Shown: positions 54,525 to 63,626, counted from the stretch's first letter. The stretch is 64,000 nt of DNA from an uncultured Paraprevotella sp. (GCA_910586505.1 CAJUGV010000003.1:1-64000), one strand, 5' to 3'. Notes: generated by a model from the letters alone, not told the origin. Translations and numbers: made by a program.

Positions 54525-57028
54525 TGATGAGAAAGTCACTGAAAGTATATGGCATAATCGCATTGTGCTGCGCATTGACAGCCGGATGTTCCACCACTAA
54601 GAATCTTCCTGAGGAAGAAGTGCTCTACACGGGTATCAAGGAAATAGACTACGGCCAGAATGCAAAAAAGAAGAATAAGAAAAGCGGAAAGAAAAAAAGG
54701 GCGAAAAAGGAAGAGGGGGTCATCACATCCCTGGCCGACGCTTATAAAGCCGTGGACGAACTGCTCACACAAAGAGATCTCTCCGTACTGAGGCGTGAAG
54801 AAGAACTGACCCCGGAACAGAAGGACTCTCTAGAAGAAGTGCATCGCATAGAGGAAAAAGCATATGCAACGGCGAAAGAAGAAGTAAACGCCGCACTGGC
54901 ATACGCTCCGAACAACTCCCTCTTCGGCAGTTCGTCACTTCGCATACCGTTTCCGACCGGACTATGGATCTACAACGCGACCGTCGGCAAGAAATCGCGT
55001 TTCTCAAGATGGATATTCGACACCTTTGCGGCAACTCCTGTCTTTATCAGTACCGTCAACCCCAAAACACGCGCGCTCGTAGCACAAAATACACTGCGTA
55101 ATTACGGTTATTTCAACGGAACGGTAGACTATGAAATAATACCGCAAAAGAACCCGCGAAAAGCCAAGATAAGCTACACGGTCAGGCCTCGCAATCTCTA
55201 CCGACTGGACTCCATTGCCTACTTGCACTTTCCGGCCGCAGGAGACAGCCTGATCAGGAAAACATTCAACAACCGCACGCTTTTCAGCGGCGACCCCTTC
55301 AGTGTGGTCAATCTCGATGCCGAACGTACCCGCATCTACAACATGTTTCGCAATTCCGGCTACTTCTATTATAAACCCGAATATATCACTTTCCGTGCCG
55401 ACACCATACAACGGCCCGGCCTCGTGCAACTTCAGGTGGTACCGGCCAAAGGCATACCCGCCACGGCCCAAAAGAGGTATTATCTGGGACGTACTACCAT
55501 CAATCTATTCAACAACGATTCGGGTGAACTGACCGACAGCCTCCGGTTGCGCGATTATACCTTATATTATAATGGGGGAAGCAAAGGAAAGATACCTCTT
55601 CGTTTCAGGGCTATCCATCGTAATCTTTACTATCGCAAAGGTATGCTTTACAGACAGAATATTATGAGCTTCGCACAACAACAGCTTGCAGAAATGAACG
55701 TATTCAGTACGGTCAACTTAAAATATACCCCACGCGACACCACTGCGCTCAACGATACGCTGGACATCGAAATCACGGGCATTCTGGATAAACCCTACGA
55801 CGGGGAATTCACTACAAAAATAACGTCCAAAAGCAATGGACAGGTCGGTCCGGGACTTTCGTTCAGCATGTCCAAACGTAATGCATTCCGAGGAGCGGAA
55901 AAACTGAAATTCGAAGTACACGGCTCTTATGAATGGCAGACAAACTCTACCGTACAGGGACGAAGTTCCGTCATCAATTCTTACGAATACGGAACATCCC
56001 TGTCATTAGACTATCCCCGTCTGATCCTCCCCGGCGCCCGAAGATTATCACGCCGCGCCAAGACGAGCACCTCTTTCGTACTGGATGCCACCTGGATGAA
56101 CCGTGCCAACTACTTCGGTATGGTATCCCTCGGTGCAAGAGCTGTCTACACCTACCAATCGCGTCCCACTATCAAACACGAATTCGTCCCGTTCCGTCTG
56201 GAATATGATGAACTGTTGAGCACAACCGCCACTTTCGACTCCATCATGAAAGTCAACCAGGCGCTTTACGTTAGTATGCGCGACCAGTTCATCCCTTCCA
56301 TGCGCTACACATTTACCTACTCCAGTCCGCGCAAAGCACACAATCCGCGTACATTCATCTTCGAAATAAAAGAAAGCGGAAACATCACGTCCGGTATCTT
56401 CGCCGCAGCCGGCAAACCGTTCAGTCAAAAAAACAAGAAACTCTTCAACGTTCCTTTTGCACAGTATATCCGTCTCTCCGCCGAGTTCAGAGAAGAATTC
56501 CGACTCACTCCACGCACCAGTATCGCCACCCGCGCAGGAACCGGCGTGATATTCAGTTATGGAAATTCTACCGCAGCACCTTATAACGACCTCTTCAACG
56601 TAGGTGGTGCCAACAGTATACGCGCATTCACCGTGCGAGGCGTAGGCCCCGGACGTTACATACCGGGCACCTCAGCCTACTCCTATATCGACCAAATGGG
56701 AGATTTCAAGATAGAATTGAATGCCGAGTACCGCTTTCCCATCGTTTCCTTACTTTCCGGAGCCGTATTCCTTGACGCCGGAAATGTATGGCTGCTAAAC
56801 TCCGATGCAAGCAGGCCGGGCGGCACATTCGACATCTCGCGCTTCGGCAAAGATCTGGCCTTAGGTACAGGATTCGGTGTACGTTGCGACCTCGACTTCC
56901 TGGTACTGCGGTTCGACATCGGCGTCGGTCTCCATACTCCTTATGACACAGGTAAGAAAGGTTATTACAACATGCCTAAGTTCAAAGACAGCCTGGGCTA
57001 CCATTTTGCCGTAGGATACCCGTTCTAA
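54524..57028 (+). CDS. tamL: TamL: lipidated BamA/TamA-family outer-membrane protein
   Basis: The 834-residue product carries a lipoprotein signal (ALTAGCSTTKNL), unlike proteobacterial TamA. That is the known Bacteroidetes variant TamL. A Lys-rich stretch near residues 45-65 (KKKNKKSGKKKRAKK) is unusual in a periplasmic region. POTRA-like domains follow (about 170-400). The 16-strand barrel carries the BamA-family marks NVGGANSIRAFTVRGVGPG, the [V/I]RGF-like loop that closes the barrel, and AVFLDAGNVW; it ends with FAVGYPF. Either of two adjacent ATGs may be the start. It forms a two-gene operon with tamB. Confidence 0.92.
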   Translation: MMRKSLKVYGIIALCCALTAGCSTTKNLPEEEVLYTGIKEIDYGQNAKKKNKKSGKKKRAKKEEGVITSLADAYKAVDELLTQRDLSVLRREEELTPEQKDSLEEVHRIEEKAYATAKEEVNAALAYAPNNSLFGSSSLRIPFPTGLWIYNATVGKKSRFSRWIFDTFAATPVFISTVNPKTRALVAQNTLRNYGYFNGTVDYEIIPQKNPRKAKISYTVRPRNLYRLDSIAYLHFPAAGDSLIRKTFNNRTLFSGDPFSVVNLDAERTRIYNMFRNSGYFYYKPEYITFRADTIQRPGLVQLQVVPAKGIPATAQKRYYLGRTTINLFNNDSGELTDSLRLRDYTLYYNGGSKGKIPLRFRAIHRNLYYRKGMLYRQNIMSFAQQQLAEMNVFSTVNLKYTPRDTTALNDTLDIEITGILDKPYDGEFTTKITSKSNGQVGPGLSFSMSKRNAFRGAEKLKFEVHGSYEWQTNSTVQGRSSVINSYEYGTSLSLDYPRLILPGARRLSRRAKTSTSFVLDATWMNRANYFGMVSLGARAVYTYQSRPTIKHEFVPFRLEYDELLSTTATFDSIMKVNQALYVSMRDQFIPSMRYTFTYSSPRKAHNPRTFIFEIKESGNITSGIFAAAGKPFSQKNKKLFNVPFAQYIRLSAEFREEFRLTPRTSIATRAGTGVIFSYGNSTAAPYNDLFNVGGANSIRAFTVRGVGPGRYIPGTSAYSYIDQMGDFKIELNAEYRFPIVSLLSGAVFLDAGNVWLLNSDASRPGGTFDISRFGKDLALGTGFGVRCDLDFLVLRFDIGVGLHTPYDTGKKGYYNMPKFKDSLGYHFAVGYPF

Positions 57029-57125
57029 AAACACTTCATACCCTGACCGTCCGGACTGTTTGCCATAACAGTTCCCAAGCTAAAAAAAAAGCCGCCGGAA
57101 TTCTGATTTTTTCAGATAAAAAAAC

Positions 57126-57133
57126 TATTTTTG
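57126..57133 (+). promoter_or_regulatory. -7 box of the nucleotidyltransferase gene
   Basis: TATTTTTG matches TAnnTTTG and lies 41 bases before the ATG at 57175. The -33 position holds TCTG, a weak match, 20 bases upstream. Confidence 0.5.
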
Positions 57134-57174
57134 CAATACTAAACGTTAAACTCTAACTTTTTAAACAAATCAAT

Positions 57175-58086
57175 ATGAAACCTACACTATTCCTGTTGGC
57201 TGCCGGAATGGGCAGCCGTTACGGTGGCTTGAAACAATTGGACGGACTGGGACCGAACGGCGAAACCATCATGGACTATTCCATCTACGACGCAATCCGC
57301 GCCGGCTTCGGCAAAATTGTGTTTGTCATCCGAAAAGACTTTGAAGAACAATTCCGCTCTCAAATACTTTCCAAGTACGAAGGCAAGATTCCTGCCGAAC
57401 TGGTGTTCCAAAGCCTCGACGCGCTGCCCGAAGGATTTTCTTGTCCAGAGGGACGTGAAAAGCCATGGGGTACGAACCATGCCGTACTGATGGGTAAAGA
57501 AGCCATCAAGGAACCGTTCTGCGTCATTAACTGTGATGACTTCTACGGCCGCGACGCATTCGCTACCATCGGAAAATTCCTGAGCGAGCTCCCCGAAAAC
57601 AGCCGGAATACTTATGCAATGGTAGGCTTCCGCTGCTGCAACACCCTCAGCGAAAACGGTTCCGTTGCCCGCGGTGTCTGCATGTACGACGACAATCATC
57701 ATCTGACCGATGTGGTGGAACGCACGGAAATCATGCGTGTGGACGGTCCCATCTGCTTCAAAGACGAAGAGGGTAAATGGATTCCGCTGGAAGAGAACGT
57801 GCCGGTAAGTATGAACATGTGGGGATTCACCCCCGACTACTTCCAATACAGCGAAGAGTACTTCAAGGAATTCCTCAGTAATCCTAAAAACACAGAGAAC
57901 CCGAAAGCCGAGTTCTTCATCCCGCTGATGGTTAATAAACTCATCAACGAAGGTACGGCCACAGTAGAAGTTCTCGACACTACGAGCAAATGGTTCGGTG
58001 TAACCTACGCGGCCGACCGCGATGCAACCGTGGAAAAGATCGCCTCATTGGTTGCCAGCGGCGAATATCCCGAAAAACTATTCTGA
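57175..58086 (+). CDS. Sugar-phosphate nucleotidyltransferase-family protein
   Basis: The 303-residue product opens with the nucleotidyltransferase signature LLAAGMGSRYGGLKQLDGLGPNGETI, followed by KIVFVIRKDFEEQ, KPWGTNHAVLMG and VINCDDFYGRDAF (metal-binding Asp pair). It resembles GlmU/RmlA-type enzymes but lacks the left-handed helix domain. Substrate sugar and nucleotide are not predictable by eye. It has its own promoter and terminator. Confidence 0.88.
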   Translation: MKPTLFLLAAGMGSRYGGLKQLDGLGPNGETIMDYSIYDAIRAGFGKIVFVIRKDFEEQFRSQILSKYEGKIPAELVFQSLDALPEGFSCPEGREKPWGTNHAVLMGKEAIKEPFCVINCDDFYGRDAFATIGKFLSELPENSRNTYAMVGFRCCNTLSENGSVARGVCMYDDNHHLTDVVERTEIMRVDGPICFKDEEGKWIPLEENVPVSMNMWGFTPDYFQYSEEYFKEFLSNPKNTENPKAEFFIPLMVNKLINEGTATVEVLDTTSKWFGVTYAADRDATVEKIASLVASGEYPEKLF

Positions 58087-58121
58087 TCAGGATATATCTC
58101 CACGTAAAATCATAGAATAAG

Positions 58122-58168
58122 AAGACTCCCTCCCGCCGGATCAGATCCGGCGGGAGGGAGTCTTTTTA
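58122..58168. terminator. Very strong bidirectional terminator
   Basis: A 20-bp perfect stem (58122-58141 and 58145-58164) with a 3-base loop CAG and a T run on the plus side separates the convergent nucleotidyltransferase and methyltransferase genes. Confidence 0.95.
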
Positions 58169-58202
58169 TTCCTGTCACCGCCTTCGTCTCTTTTATTCCT
58201 TA

Positions 58203-58934
58203 TCACCCTACCGACAGACGGGCCAGATAATCATAATGCTCCCCTTCCGCCAACAGTTCCGCACGGAAACCGTTCTCCTGCGCATAGTACGACAAAGTAG
58301 CGAAATCCACATACAGCCAACCGAACGGATCGCCTTTCACGTTCTTGTACTGCATGCTGAACTCCATTTCACCGTAATACCCAGCATTAAGATCTATGTC
58401 CATCACCCCGTCCTCGTCCTCATAAAGATAACGCAGGTCACTGGAATCCATCAGCACATATCCGCCTGGTGAAAGCAATTGTTTCATACGACGAAAGAAA
58501 AGCGGCATACGTTCCAGCCGGCCGATTATACCCGAACCGTTCATCAGCATCAGCACAGTGTCGAAACATCCGGTCCATGAATCATCGAACAAGTCTGCCT
58601 CACGCGCCCATTTCACCCCCCGGCGTCTCATCACTTCTACAGACAGCGGAGATATATCGAGAGCCGTCACCTCCATACCATTCGCTTGCAGAACCAGGCT
58701 GTGACACCCCGCTCCCGCACCGACATCAAGCACCCGCCCGCCACACAACGACAAAGCCTTTCGCTCCAATGCCGACATCTGCTTCTCCGAACGGAACAAC
58801 ATATCTACCGGCATCTCGTCTTCGTCGAACTGCGGCGAAAAGACACGCAGGCGTCCGGCCCTTCCTTTTTCAAAATAATCCCGTATGGCCTGTCCCATCG
58901 GGTCGCGTTCGTTTTCCAACAGTCTACTTTTCAT
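58203..58934 (-). CDS. Class I SAM-dependent methyltransferase
   Basis: About 243 residues when started at MKSRLLENERDPMGQ; longer frames run through the promoter and are rejected. Motif I is VLDVGAGAGCHSLVLQ near residue 72, with an acidic end of strand 2 in VTALDISPLSV, and later LSPGGYVLMDSSD. Substrate unknown. It is a single gene with its own -7 box. Confidence 0.88.
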   Translation of the reverse strand: MKSRLLENERDPMGQAIRDYFEKGRAGRLRVFSPQFDEDEMPVDMLFRSEKQMSALERKALSLCGGRVLDVGAGAGCHSLVLQANGMEVTALDISPLSVEVMRRRGVKWAREADLFDDSWTGCFDTVLMLMNGSGIIGRLERMPLFFRRMKQLLSPGGYVLMDSSDLRYLYEDEDGVMDIDLNAGYYGEMEFSMQYKNVKGDPFGWLYVDFATLSYYAQENGFRAELLAEGEHYDYLARLSVG

Positions 58935-58954
58935 TTTTCTTTTATTCAGCCGCA

Positions 58955-58962
58955 CAAAGATA
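58955..58962 (-). promoter_or_regulatory. -7 box of the methyltransferase gene
   Basis: TATCTTTG on the minus strand matches TAnnTTTG, 20 bases before the ATG at 58934. Confidence 0.6.
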
Positions 58963-58994
58963 CAACAAATTCCGCCACACTGCGATTTAATCCC

Positions 58995-59002
58995 TATCTT
59001 TG
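58995..59002 (+). promoter_or_regulatory. -7 box of the HMA-AraC regulator gene
   Basis: TATCTTTG on the plus strand matches TAnnTTTG, 25 bases before the ATG at 59028. It is divergent from the methyltransferase -7 box 32 bases away. Confidence 0.6.
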
Positions 59003-59027
59003 CAAGACAAAGAGCATAGCAGACTAT

Positions 59028-59621
59028 ATGGCAACGGAACATAATATTTATATAAAGAATATGGTGTGCGACCGCTGTATCACGGCAGTAAGAAGCACTT
59101 TGGAAAGGCTCGGAACACCTCCGGTTACCGTTGTACTCGGACGGGCCGAACTGGCCGCCTCTCCCACGCCCCTGCAACGGCAGAACATTGCAGAGGCACT
59201 CTCGTCCATAGGCTTCGAACTCATTGAAGACCCGCGCATACGCACAGCGGAACATATCAAACGACTCATCATCGAACTTATCCACCATCCGGACAAGCAC
59301 CTGCGTACCAACCTCTCACACTATCTGTCCGAACAATGCCACCATGATTACAGTGCACTGAGCAAGCTCTTCTCCGAAACCCAGAACACGACCATTGAAA
59401 AATACTTTATAGCCCAGAAGATCGAACGCGTCAAGGAGCTGCTCGAATACGGAGAGATGAATCTTAACGAAATAGCCCACCATCTCAACTATTCCAGCAC
59501 CTCACACCTGAGCACACAGTTCAAAATGCTGACAGGACTTACTCCACGCCAGTACAAAATGCAGAAACCGGGCACACGCCTCGCACTGGACAAGGTACAG
59601 CCCCACACGGAAAAGATATAA
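59028..59621 (+). CDS. AraC-family regulator with N-terminal HMA-like metal-binding domain
   Basis: The 197-residue product combines two parts. Residues about 5-70 look like a heavy-metal-associated domain: YIKNMVCDRCITAVRSTLERLG has CxxC at residues 14 and 17, and SIGFELIED ends it as in HMA domains. Residues about 85-185 are an AraC-type double helix-turn-helix (LSKLFSETQNTTIEKYFIAQ, LNEIAHHLNYSSTSHLSTQF, LTGLTPRQYK). The frame continues upstream, but the -7 box places the start at this ATG. It precedes the copper ATPase gene and probably senses copper directly to control it. A separate -7 box precedes the ATPase gene. Confidence 0.88.
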   Translation: MATEHNIYIKNMVCDRCITAVRSTLERLGTPPVTVVLGRAELAASPTPLQRQNIAEALSSIGFELIEDPRIRTAEHIKRLIIELIHHPDKHLRTNLSHYLSEQCHHDYSALSKLFSETQNTTIEKYFIAQKIERVKELLEYGEMNLNEIAHHLNYSSTSHLSTQFKMLTGLTPRQYKMQKPGTRLALDKVQPHTEKI

Positions 59622-59663
59622 AAACAAACCATAATTGTATAAAATAGTACGCACCCAATCCTC

Positions 59664-59671
59664 TAACTTTG
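59664..59671 (+). promoter_or_regulatory. -7 box of the copper ATPase gene
   Basis: TAACTTTG matches TAnnTTTG and lies 32 bases before the ATG at 59704. No good -33 is visible, which would fit a promoter that depends on an activator such as the adjacent AraC-type protein. Confidence 0.6.
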
Positions 59672-59703
59672 CACAAAGAAAACCACCCCAACACTGACTG
59701 GAG

Positions 59704-62166
59704 ATGAAAAAAGAAAGCCTGGAAAAAAGAACCTTTCCCGTACTGGAGATGAGTTGCGCCGCTTGCGCCGCGCGCGTGAGCAGCACGCTCCGCAAGCAAC
59801 CGGGCGTATGCTCGGCCTCCGTGAACTATGCCGCGGCCACAGCCACCATCGAATACAACCCGGAAAAATGCAGCCCCGAACAAATGAAAACGGCCCTGCA
59901 GCATGCCGGCTACGACCTGCTGATCGAAGGCAGCCGCCTGCAAATGGAAGAAGAAGCCGGAACGGCACGCCGCGACAGACTGCAAGCCCTGCGCCGGCAG
60001 ACCGCCGGTGCCATATTGCTCTCACTGCCGGTGGCCGTCATCGGCATGTTTTTCATGCGCCTGCCGCATGCCGACCTCATCATGTGGGTGCTGTCCACTC
60101 CGGTCGTATGCTGGTTCGGACGCAGTTTCCACATCAACGCATGGCGCCAACTGCGCCACGGCACCGCCAACATGGACACCCTCGTCTCGAACAGCACACT
60201 CATAGCCTACCTTTTCAGCTTGTTCAACATGTTCTTTCCGCAGTTCTGGACACAGCGCGGCCTGGAACCTCACGTCTATTTCGAAGCGTCCAGCGTCATT
60301 ATCGCCTTCATTCTTCTGGGACGCACGCTTGAAGAACAAGCCAAAAGCCGCACCTCGGACGCCATCCGCAAACTGATGAACCTGCAACCCCGCACCGCCA
60401 CTGTGGAGGATGAAAACGGCCGTACCACGGAGATAAGCATCGACGACATACGCCAGGGGCATACCGTGGTGGTTCGTCCGGGTGAAAGAATCGCAGTGGA
60501 CGGCACCGTCACCAGCGGCCGCTCCTATGTAGACGAAAGCATGCTGAGCGGCGAACCGGTGGCTGTGGCCAAAAGCGAAGGCATGCACGTATTCGCCGGC
60601 ACGGTCAATCAGAGAGGCACCCTTCGTTTCCGGGCCGACAAAGTGGGAGCAGACACCACACTGGCACACATCATCCGCATGGTACAGGACGCGCAAGGCA
60701 GCAAAGCCCCCGTGCAGCAGCTCGTAGACCGCATCGCCGCCGTTTTCGTACCGGCGGTCATCGGCATAGCCTTACTCTCGTTTGCCCTCTGGTGGACATT
60801 GGCTCCCGCCGACGGTTTCACCCACGGCCTGCTGGCGCTGGTCACGGTACTTATCATTGCCTGTCCCTGTGCCCTCGGACTGGCCACCCCCACAGCCATC
60901 ATGGTAGGCATCGGCAAAGGTGCCGAACACGGCATCCTTATCAAAGATGCAGAGAGTCTGGAAGCGGCGTGCAGGATAGACACCGTCGTGCTGGACAAGA
61001 CAGGCACACTCACCGAAGGCCGCCCCGTTGTGACGGAAACGGCATGGAGCACCGACGCGGACGAAAACGAACTTGCCGATGTGTTTTTCAGCCTGGAAAA
61101 ACTCTCCGAACACCCGCTGGCAGAAGCGGTGACAAAGCATATCGGCGGCAAGGAACTGCCTGTGACGGATTTTGAGAGTCTCACAGGCATGGGGGTAAAA
61201 GGCACCTACAACGGACGGACATTCTATGCCGGCAGCCGCAAATTGCTTCATACATACGGCATCACGGCCGAGCGCGATCTCGACACGGCAGCTGCGCACA
61301 TGGCTGAAAAAGGACAGACCGTAGTGTTCTTTGCCGACCGTGAAAGGACACTCGCCGTCTGTGCCGTCACCGACCGTGTGAAAGAAAGTTCGCGGCAGGC
61401 CGTAAGCGAATTGCAGGCGATGGGTATAGAGGTATACATGCTCACGGGCGACAACGCCCCGACAGCCGCACGCATAGCCGCAGATACGGGCATACGTCAT
61501 TATCATGCCGAAGTATCGCCCGAAGAAAAAGCCTCGTTCATCGAAAAACTTCGGAAGGAAGGCCACCGGGTGGCCATGGCAGGCGACGGCATCAACGACA
61601 GCGCAGCCCTGGCCGGAGCAGACCTGAGCATCGCCATGGGACAGGGAAGCGACATAGCGATGGAAGTGGCGCAGATGACGCTCATCTCGTCCGACCCCGC
61701 CCGGATACCAGAAGCCATACGCCTTTCGACGCATACGGTGCGCACCATACGCAGGAACCTGTTCTGGGCCTTCGTCTACAACCTCATCGGCATTCCCGTG
61801 GCGGCCGGCGCACTCTATCCCTTGTGCGGTTTTCTGCTCAATCCGATGATAGCCGGAGCTGCCATGGCCATGAGCAGCGTAAGCGTAGTGGCAAACAGCC
61901 TGCGCCTGAAAAGCGTCAAACTGAACAATAGAGAAAAAGAACAACCTAAAAACAGTAAAATGAAGAAAGAGTATAAAGTGGAAGGCATGATGTGCAACCA
62001 TTGCCGCATGCACGTGGAGAAAGCACTCAACAGTATCGAAGGCGTCAGCGCCACCGTCAGCCTCGACCCGCCCGTGGCGGCCGTGGAATACAGCGGCAGC
62101 CCGCTGCCCGTAGAACAATTGCAGGCCGTGCTGCGCGAAGAAGGATATGACATCCATGAAATGTAA
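59704..62166 (+). CDS. copA: Copper-translocating P-type ATPase with N- and C-terminal HMA domains
   Basis: The 820-residue product is a P1B ATPase. The N-terminal HMA domain has EMSCAACAARV (CxxC near residues 18-21). Eight membrane helices include the metal site CPC in ACPCALG near 388. The phosphorylation loop DKTGTLTEG (Asp near 431), SEHPLAEAV, LTGDNAPTA and AGDGINDSAALA follow. After the last helices a linker of about 15 residues leads to a second HMA domain from residue 752 (KVEGMMCNHCRMHV, ending GYDIHEM). Such a C-terminal HMA is normally a separate CopZ-like gene. It exports Cu(I) from the cytoplasm. It is 17 bases ahead of the ferredoxin-type gene. Confidence 0.95.
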   Translation: MKKESLEKRTFPVLEMSCAACAARVSSTLRKQPGVCSASVNYAAATATIEYNPEKCSPEQMKTALQHAGYDLLIEGSRLQMEEEAGTARRDRLQALRRQTAGAILLSLPVAVIGMFFMRLPHADLIMWVLSTPVVCWFGRSFHINAWRQLRHGTANMDTLVSNSTLIAYLFSLFNMFFPQFWTQRGLEPHVYFEASSVIIAFILLGRTLEEQAKSRTSDAIRKLMNLQPRTATVEDENGRTTEISIDDIRQGHTVVVRPGERIAVDGTVTSGRSYVDESMLSGEPVAVAKSEGMHVFAGTVNQRGTLRFRADKVGADTTLAHIIRMVQDAQGSKAPVQQLVDRIAAVFVPAVIGIALLSFALWWTLAPADGFTHGLLALVTVLIIACPCALGLATPTAIMVGIGKGAEHGILIKDAESLEAACRIDTVVLDKTGTLTEGRPVVTETAWSTDADENELADVFFSLEKLSEHPLAEAVTKHIGGKELPVTDFESLTGMGVKGTYNGRTFYAGSRKLLHTYGITAERDLDTAAAHMAEKGQTVVFFADRERTLAVCAVTDRVKESSRQAVSELQAMGIEVYMLTGDNAPTAARIAADTGIRHYHAEVSPEEKASFIEKLRKEGHRVAMAGDGINDSAALAGADLSIAMGQGSDIAMEVAQMTLISSDPARIPEAIRLSTHTVRTIRRNLFWAFVYNLIGIPVAAGALYPLCGFLLNPMIAGAAMAMSSVSVVANSLRLKSVKLNNREKEQPKNSKMKKEYKVEGMMCNHCRMHVEKALNSIEGVSATVSLDPPVAAVEYSGSPLPVEQLQAVLREEGYDIHEM

Positions 62167-62183
62167 CGACAAAAAGAAAAAAG

Positions 62184-63026
62184 ATGAAACTGGACAAATT
62201 ATGCGTGGTTTACTTCTCGCCCACGCACACCTCAATGAAAACGGCGCGCGCCATTGCCGACGGCTTCGGCATGGCACGCCGACAGGAAATCGACCTGACC
62301 ACCGACCGCAGCGACTCACCGATTGTCTTGCGTGACGCCGTCTGCATCGTGGCCGCTCCCGTCTACGGAGGACTCATAGCCCCGGTAGCCGCACGCCGCA
62401 TCGGCCGCCTGCAGGCCGACAACTGCATCGCCATTCCCGTAGCGGTCTACGGCAACCGCGATTATGAAGATGCGCTCGTACAACTGCGCGACATGCTGCA
62501 CACACAGGGTTTTACCACCCTCTGCGGCGCGGCATTCGTGGGCGAGCATTCCTACAGCCGTCCCGGCATGCCCGTTGCAGAAGGACGCCCCGACGCCACC
62601 GACCTGCAAAAGGCCGAGCTTTTCGGACGGAAAGCCTTCGAAAGCCTGCTGCGGCAGCTGCACATTTCGGACATTCCTGACGGCAGTTCACGCTACTTTG
62701 CCCTGACATACGCCGACAAAGCGGAAAACCTCATCGTATGCCCGGAGATGAAAGGCAACGTACCGTATAAGACACTCGGTCCGTCCACCCCGCAGGCACC
62801 GGTGGTAAACGAAAACTGCTACGGCTGCGGCGACTGCGAGAGTATGTGTCCCACGGGCGCCATCAGTATGCAGGGCGGTGTGTCCGTCACGCAGACCGAC
62901 CTGTGCACAAAATGTTGTGCATGCGTGAAATTCTGCCCCGCGGAGGCCCGCACATTCGACACGCCTTATACAGCCCGCCTGCACCAGAACTTCAGTGCAC
63001 GGCGCGAACCGGAATGCTTTGTCTGA
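62184..63026 (+). CDS. Flavodoxin-like/2x4Fe-4S protein (EFR1-type)
   Basis: The 280-residue product has an N-terminal flavodoxin-like fold: VVYFSPTHTSMKTARAIADG (FMN phosphate loop), VCIVAAPVYGGLIAPVAARRI and AVYGNRDYEDALVQLRD. The C-terminus is a two-cluster ferredoxin: CYGCGDCESMCPTGA and CTKCCACVKFCPAEA near residues 212-262. This is the EFR1 family of flavodoxin-ferredoxin fusions found in anaerobes. It starts 17 bases after copA and is likely co-transcribed. Its link with copper is unknown; copper attacks iron-sulfur clusters, so a repair or redox role is possible but unproven. Confidence 0.88.
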   Translation: MKLDKLCVVYFSPTHTSMKTARAIADGFGMARRQEIDLTTDRSDSPIVLRDAVCIVAAPVYGGLIAPVAARRIGRLQADNCIAIPVAVYGNRDYEDALVQLRDMLHTQGFTTLCGAAFVGEHSYSRPGMPVAEGRPDATDLQKAELFGRKAFESLLRQLHISDIPDGSSRYFALTYADKAENLIVCPEMKGNVPYKTLGPSTPQAPVVNENCYGCGDCESMCPTGAISMQGGVSVTQTDLCTKCCACVKFCPAEARTFDTPYTARLHQNFSARREPECFV

Positions 63027-63089
63027 CAGTTTGTCAGTCCTCATCCGACGAGAATCGCCTGTGCGCCTCCCCATTCGGAACGCATCCTG

Positions 63090-63130
63090 AAAACGGCCGG
63101 CATTTACAGTCGGCCGTTTTACTTTTTGTT
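63090..63130 (+). terminator. Terminator of the copper operon
   Basis: AAAACGGCCG (63090-63099) and CGGCCGTTTT (63111-63120) form a 10-bp perfect stem followed by ACTTTTTGTTTTG. Confidence 0.9.
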
Positions 63131-63354
63131 TTGTTTCAGAGACCTTATGACAACAAAAAGACAGACGTACTCCCTCCGTCTGCCGGACGGCGTGACAAAG
63201 AGTGTAACCTTCCGGCCCTCCTGCCTGTCATTCCGTCCCGGCTCACCCGAAACCCGTACCGCCCCAACCAGCTATAAAACGGTCCCCGAACGCCTTGTTT
63301 AGAACCGCCGGGAAGCCCCCGTTCAGCCTCTTTGCCCTTCGTTTCAAATTATCA

Positions 63355-63456
63355 TGCGCTTCATTTTTCAACGCAATGCGCCATAAAGAAAATTTTCTTG
63401 CTCACGAAAAACAGCCGCAAAACAGAATACTGCTTCATACAGGCATATTTATACGG
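63355..63456 (+). repeat. Dispersed intergenic repeat, copy at 63.4 kb
   Basis: Word order: TGCGCTTCATTTTTCAACGC, AATGCGCCATAAAG, AAAATTTTCTTGCTCACG, AAAAACAGCCGC, then GGCATATTTATACGG. It parallels the copy at 48.8 kb over its whole length with interruptions, and its GCGAAAAACAGC-like part matches 32686-32702. Confidence 0.6.
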
Positions 63457-63626
63457 TTTCGGAACCATTTATTTTAACACTCCGATTCCGGATTGCCTTC
63501 TTTCGTCCGGGGCATTCCCCTCATTTTCTGTCATTCTGTCAGTTTCATGTCAAATTCCTCCCCATCGGTTGATTTGCTTTTCATTATGAAATTATCAGGG
63601 CGCAAAAGTTTTTTTCTTTAATTCTG

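Noticed and set aside
60772..62319. A 515-codon open frame on the minus strand
   Set aside because: It is antisense to copA, whose catalytic motifs are unmistakable, and it has no protein-like features.
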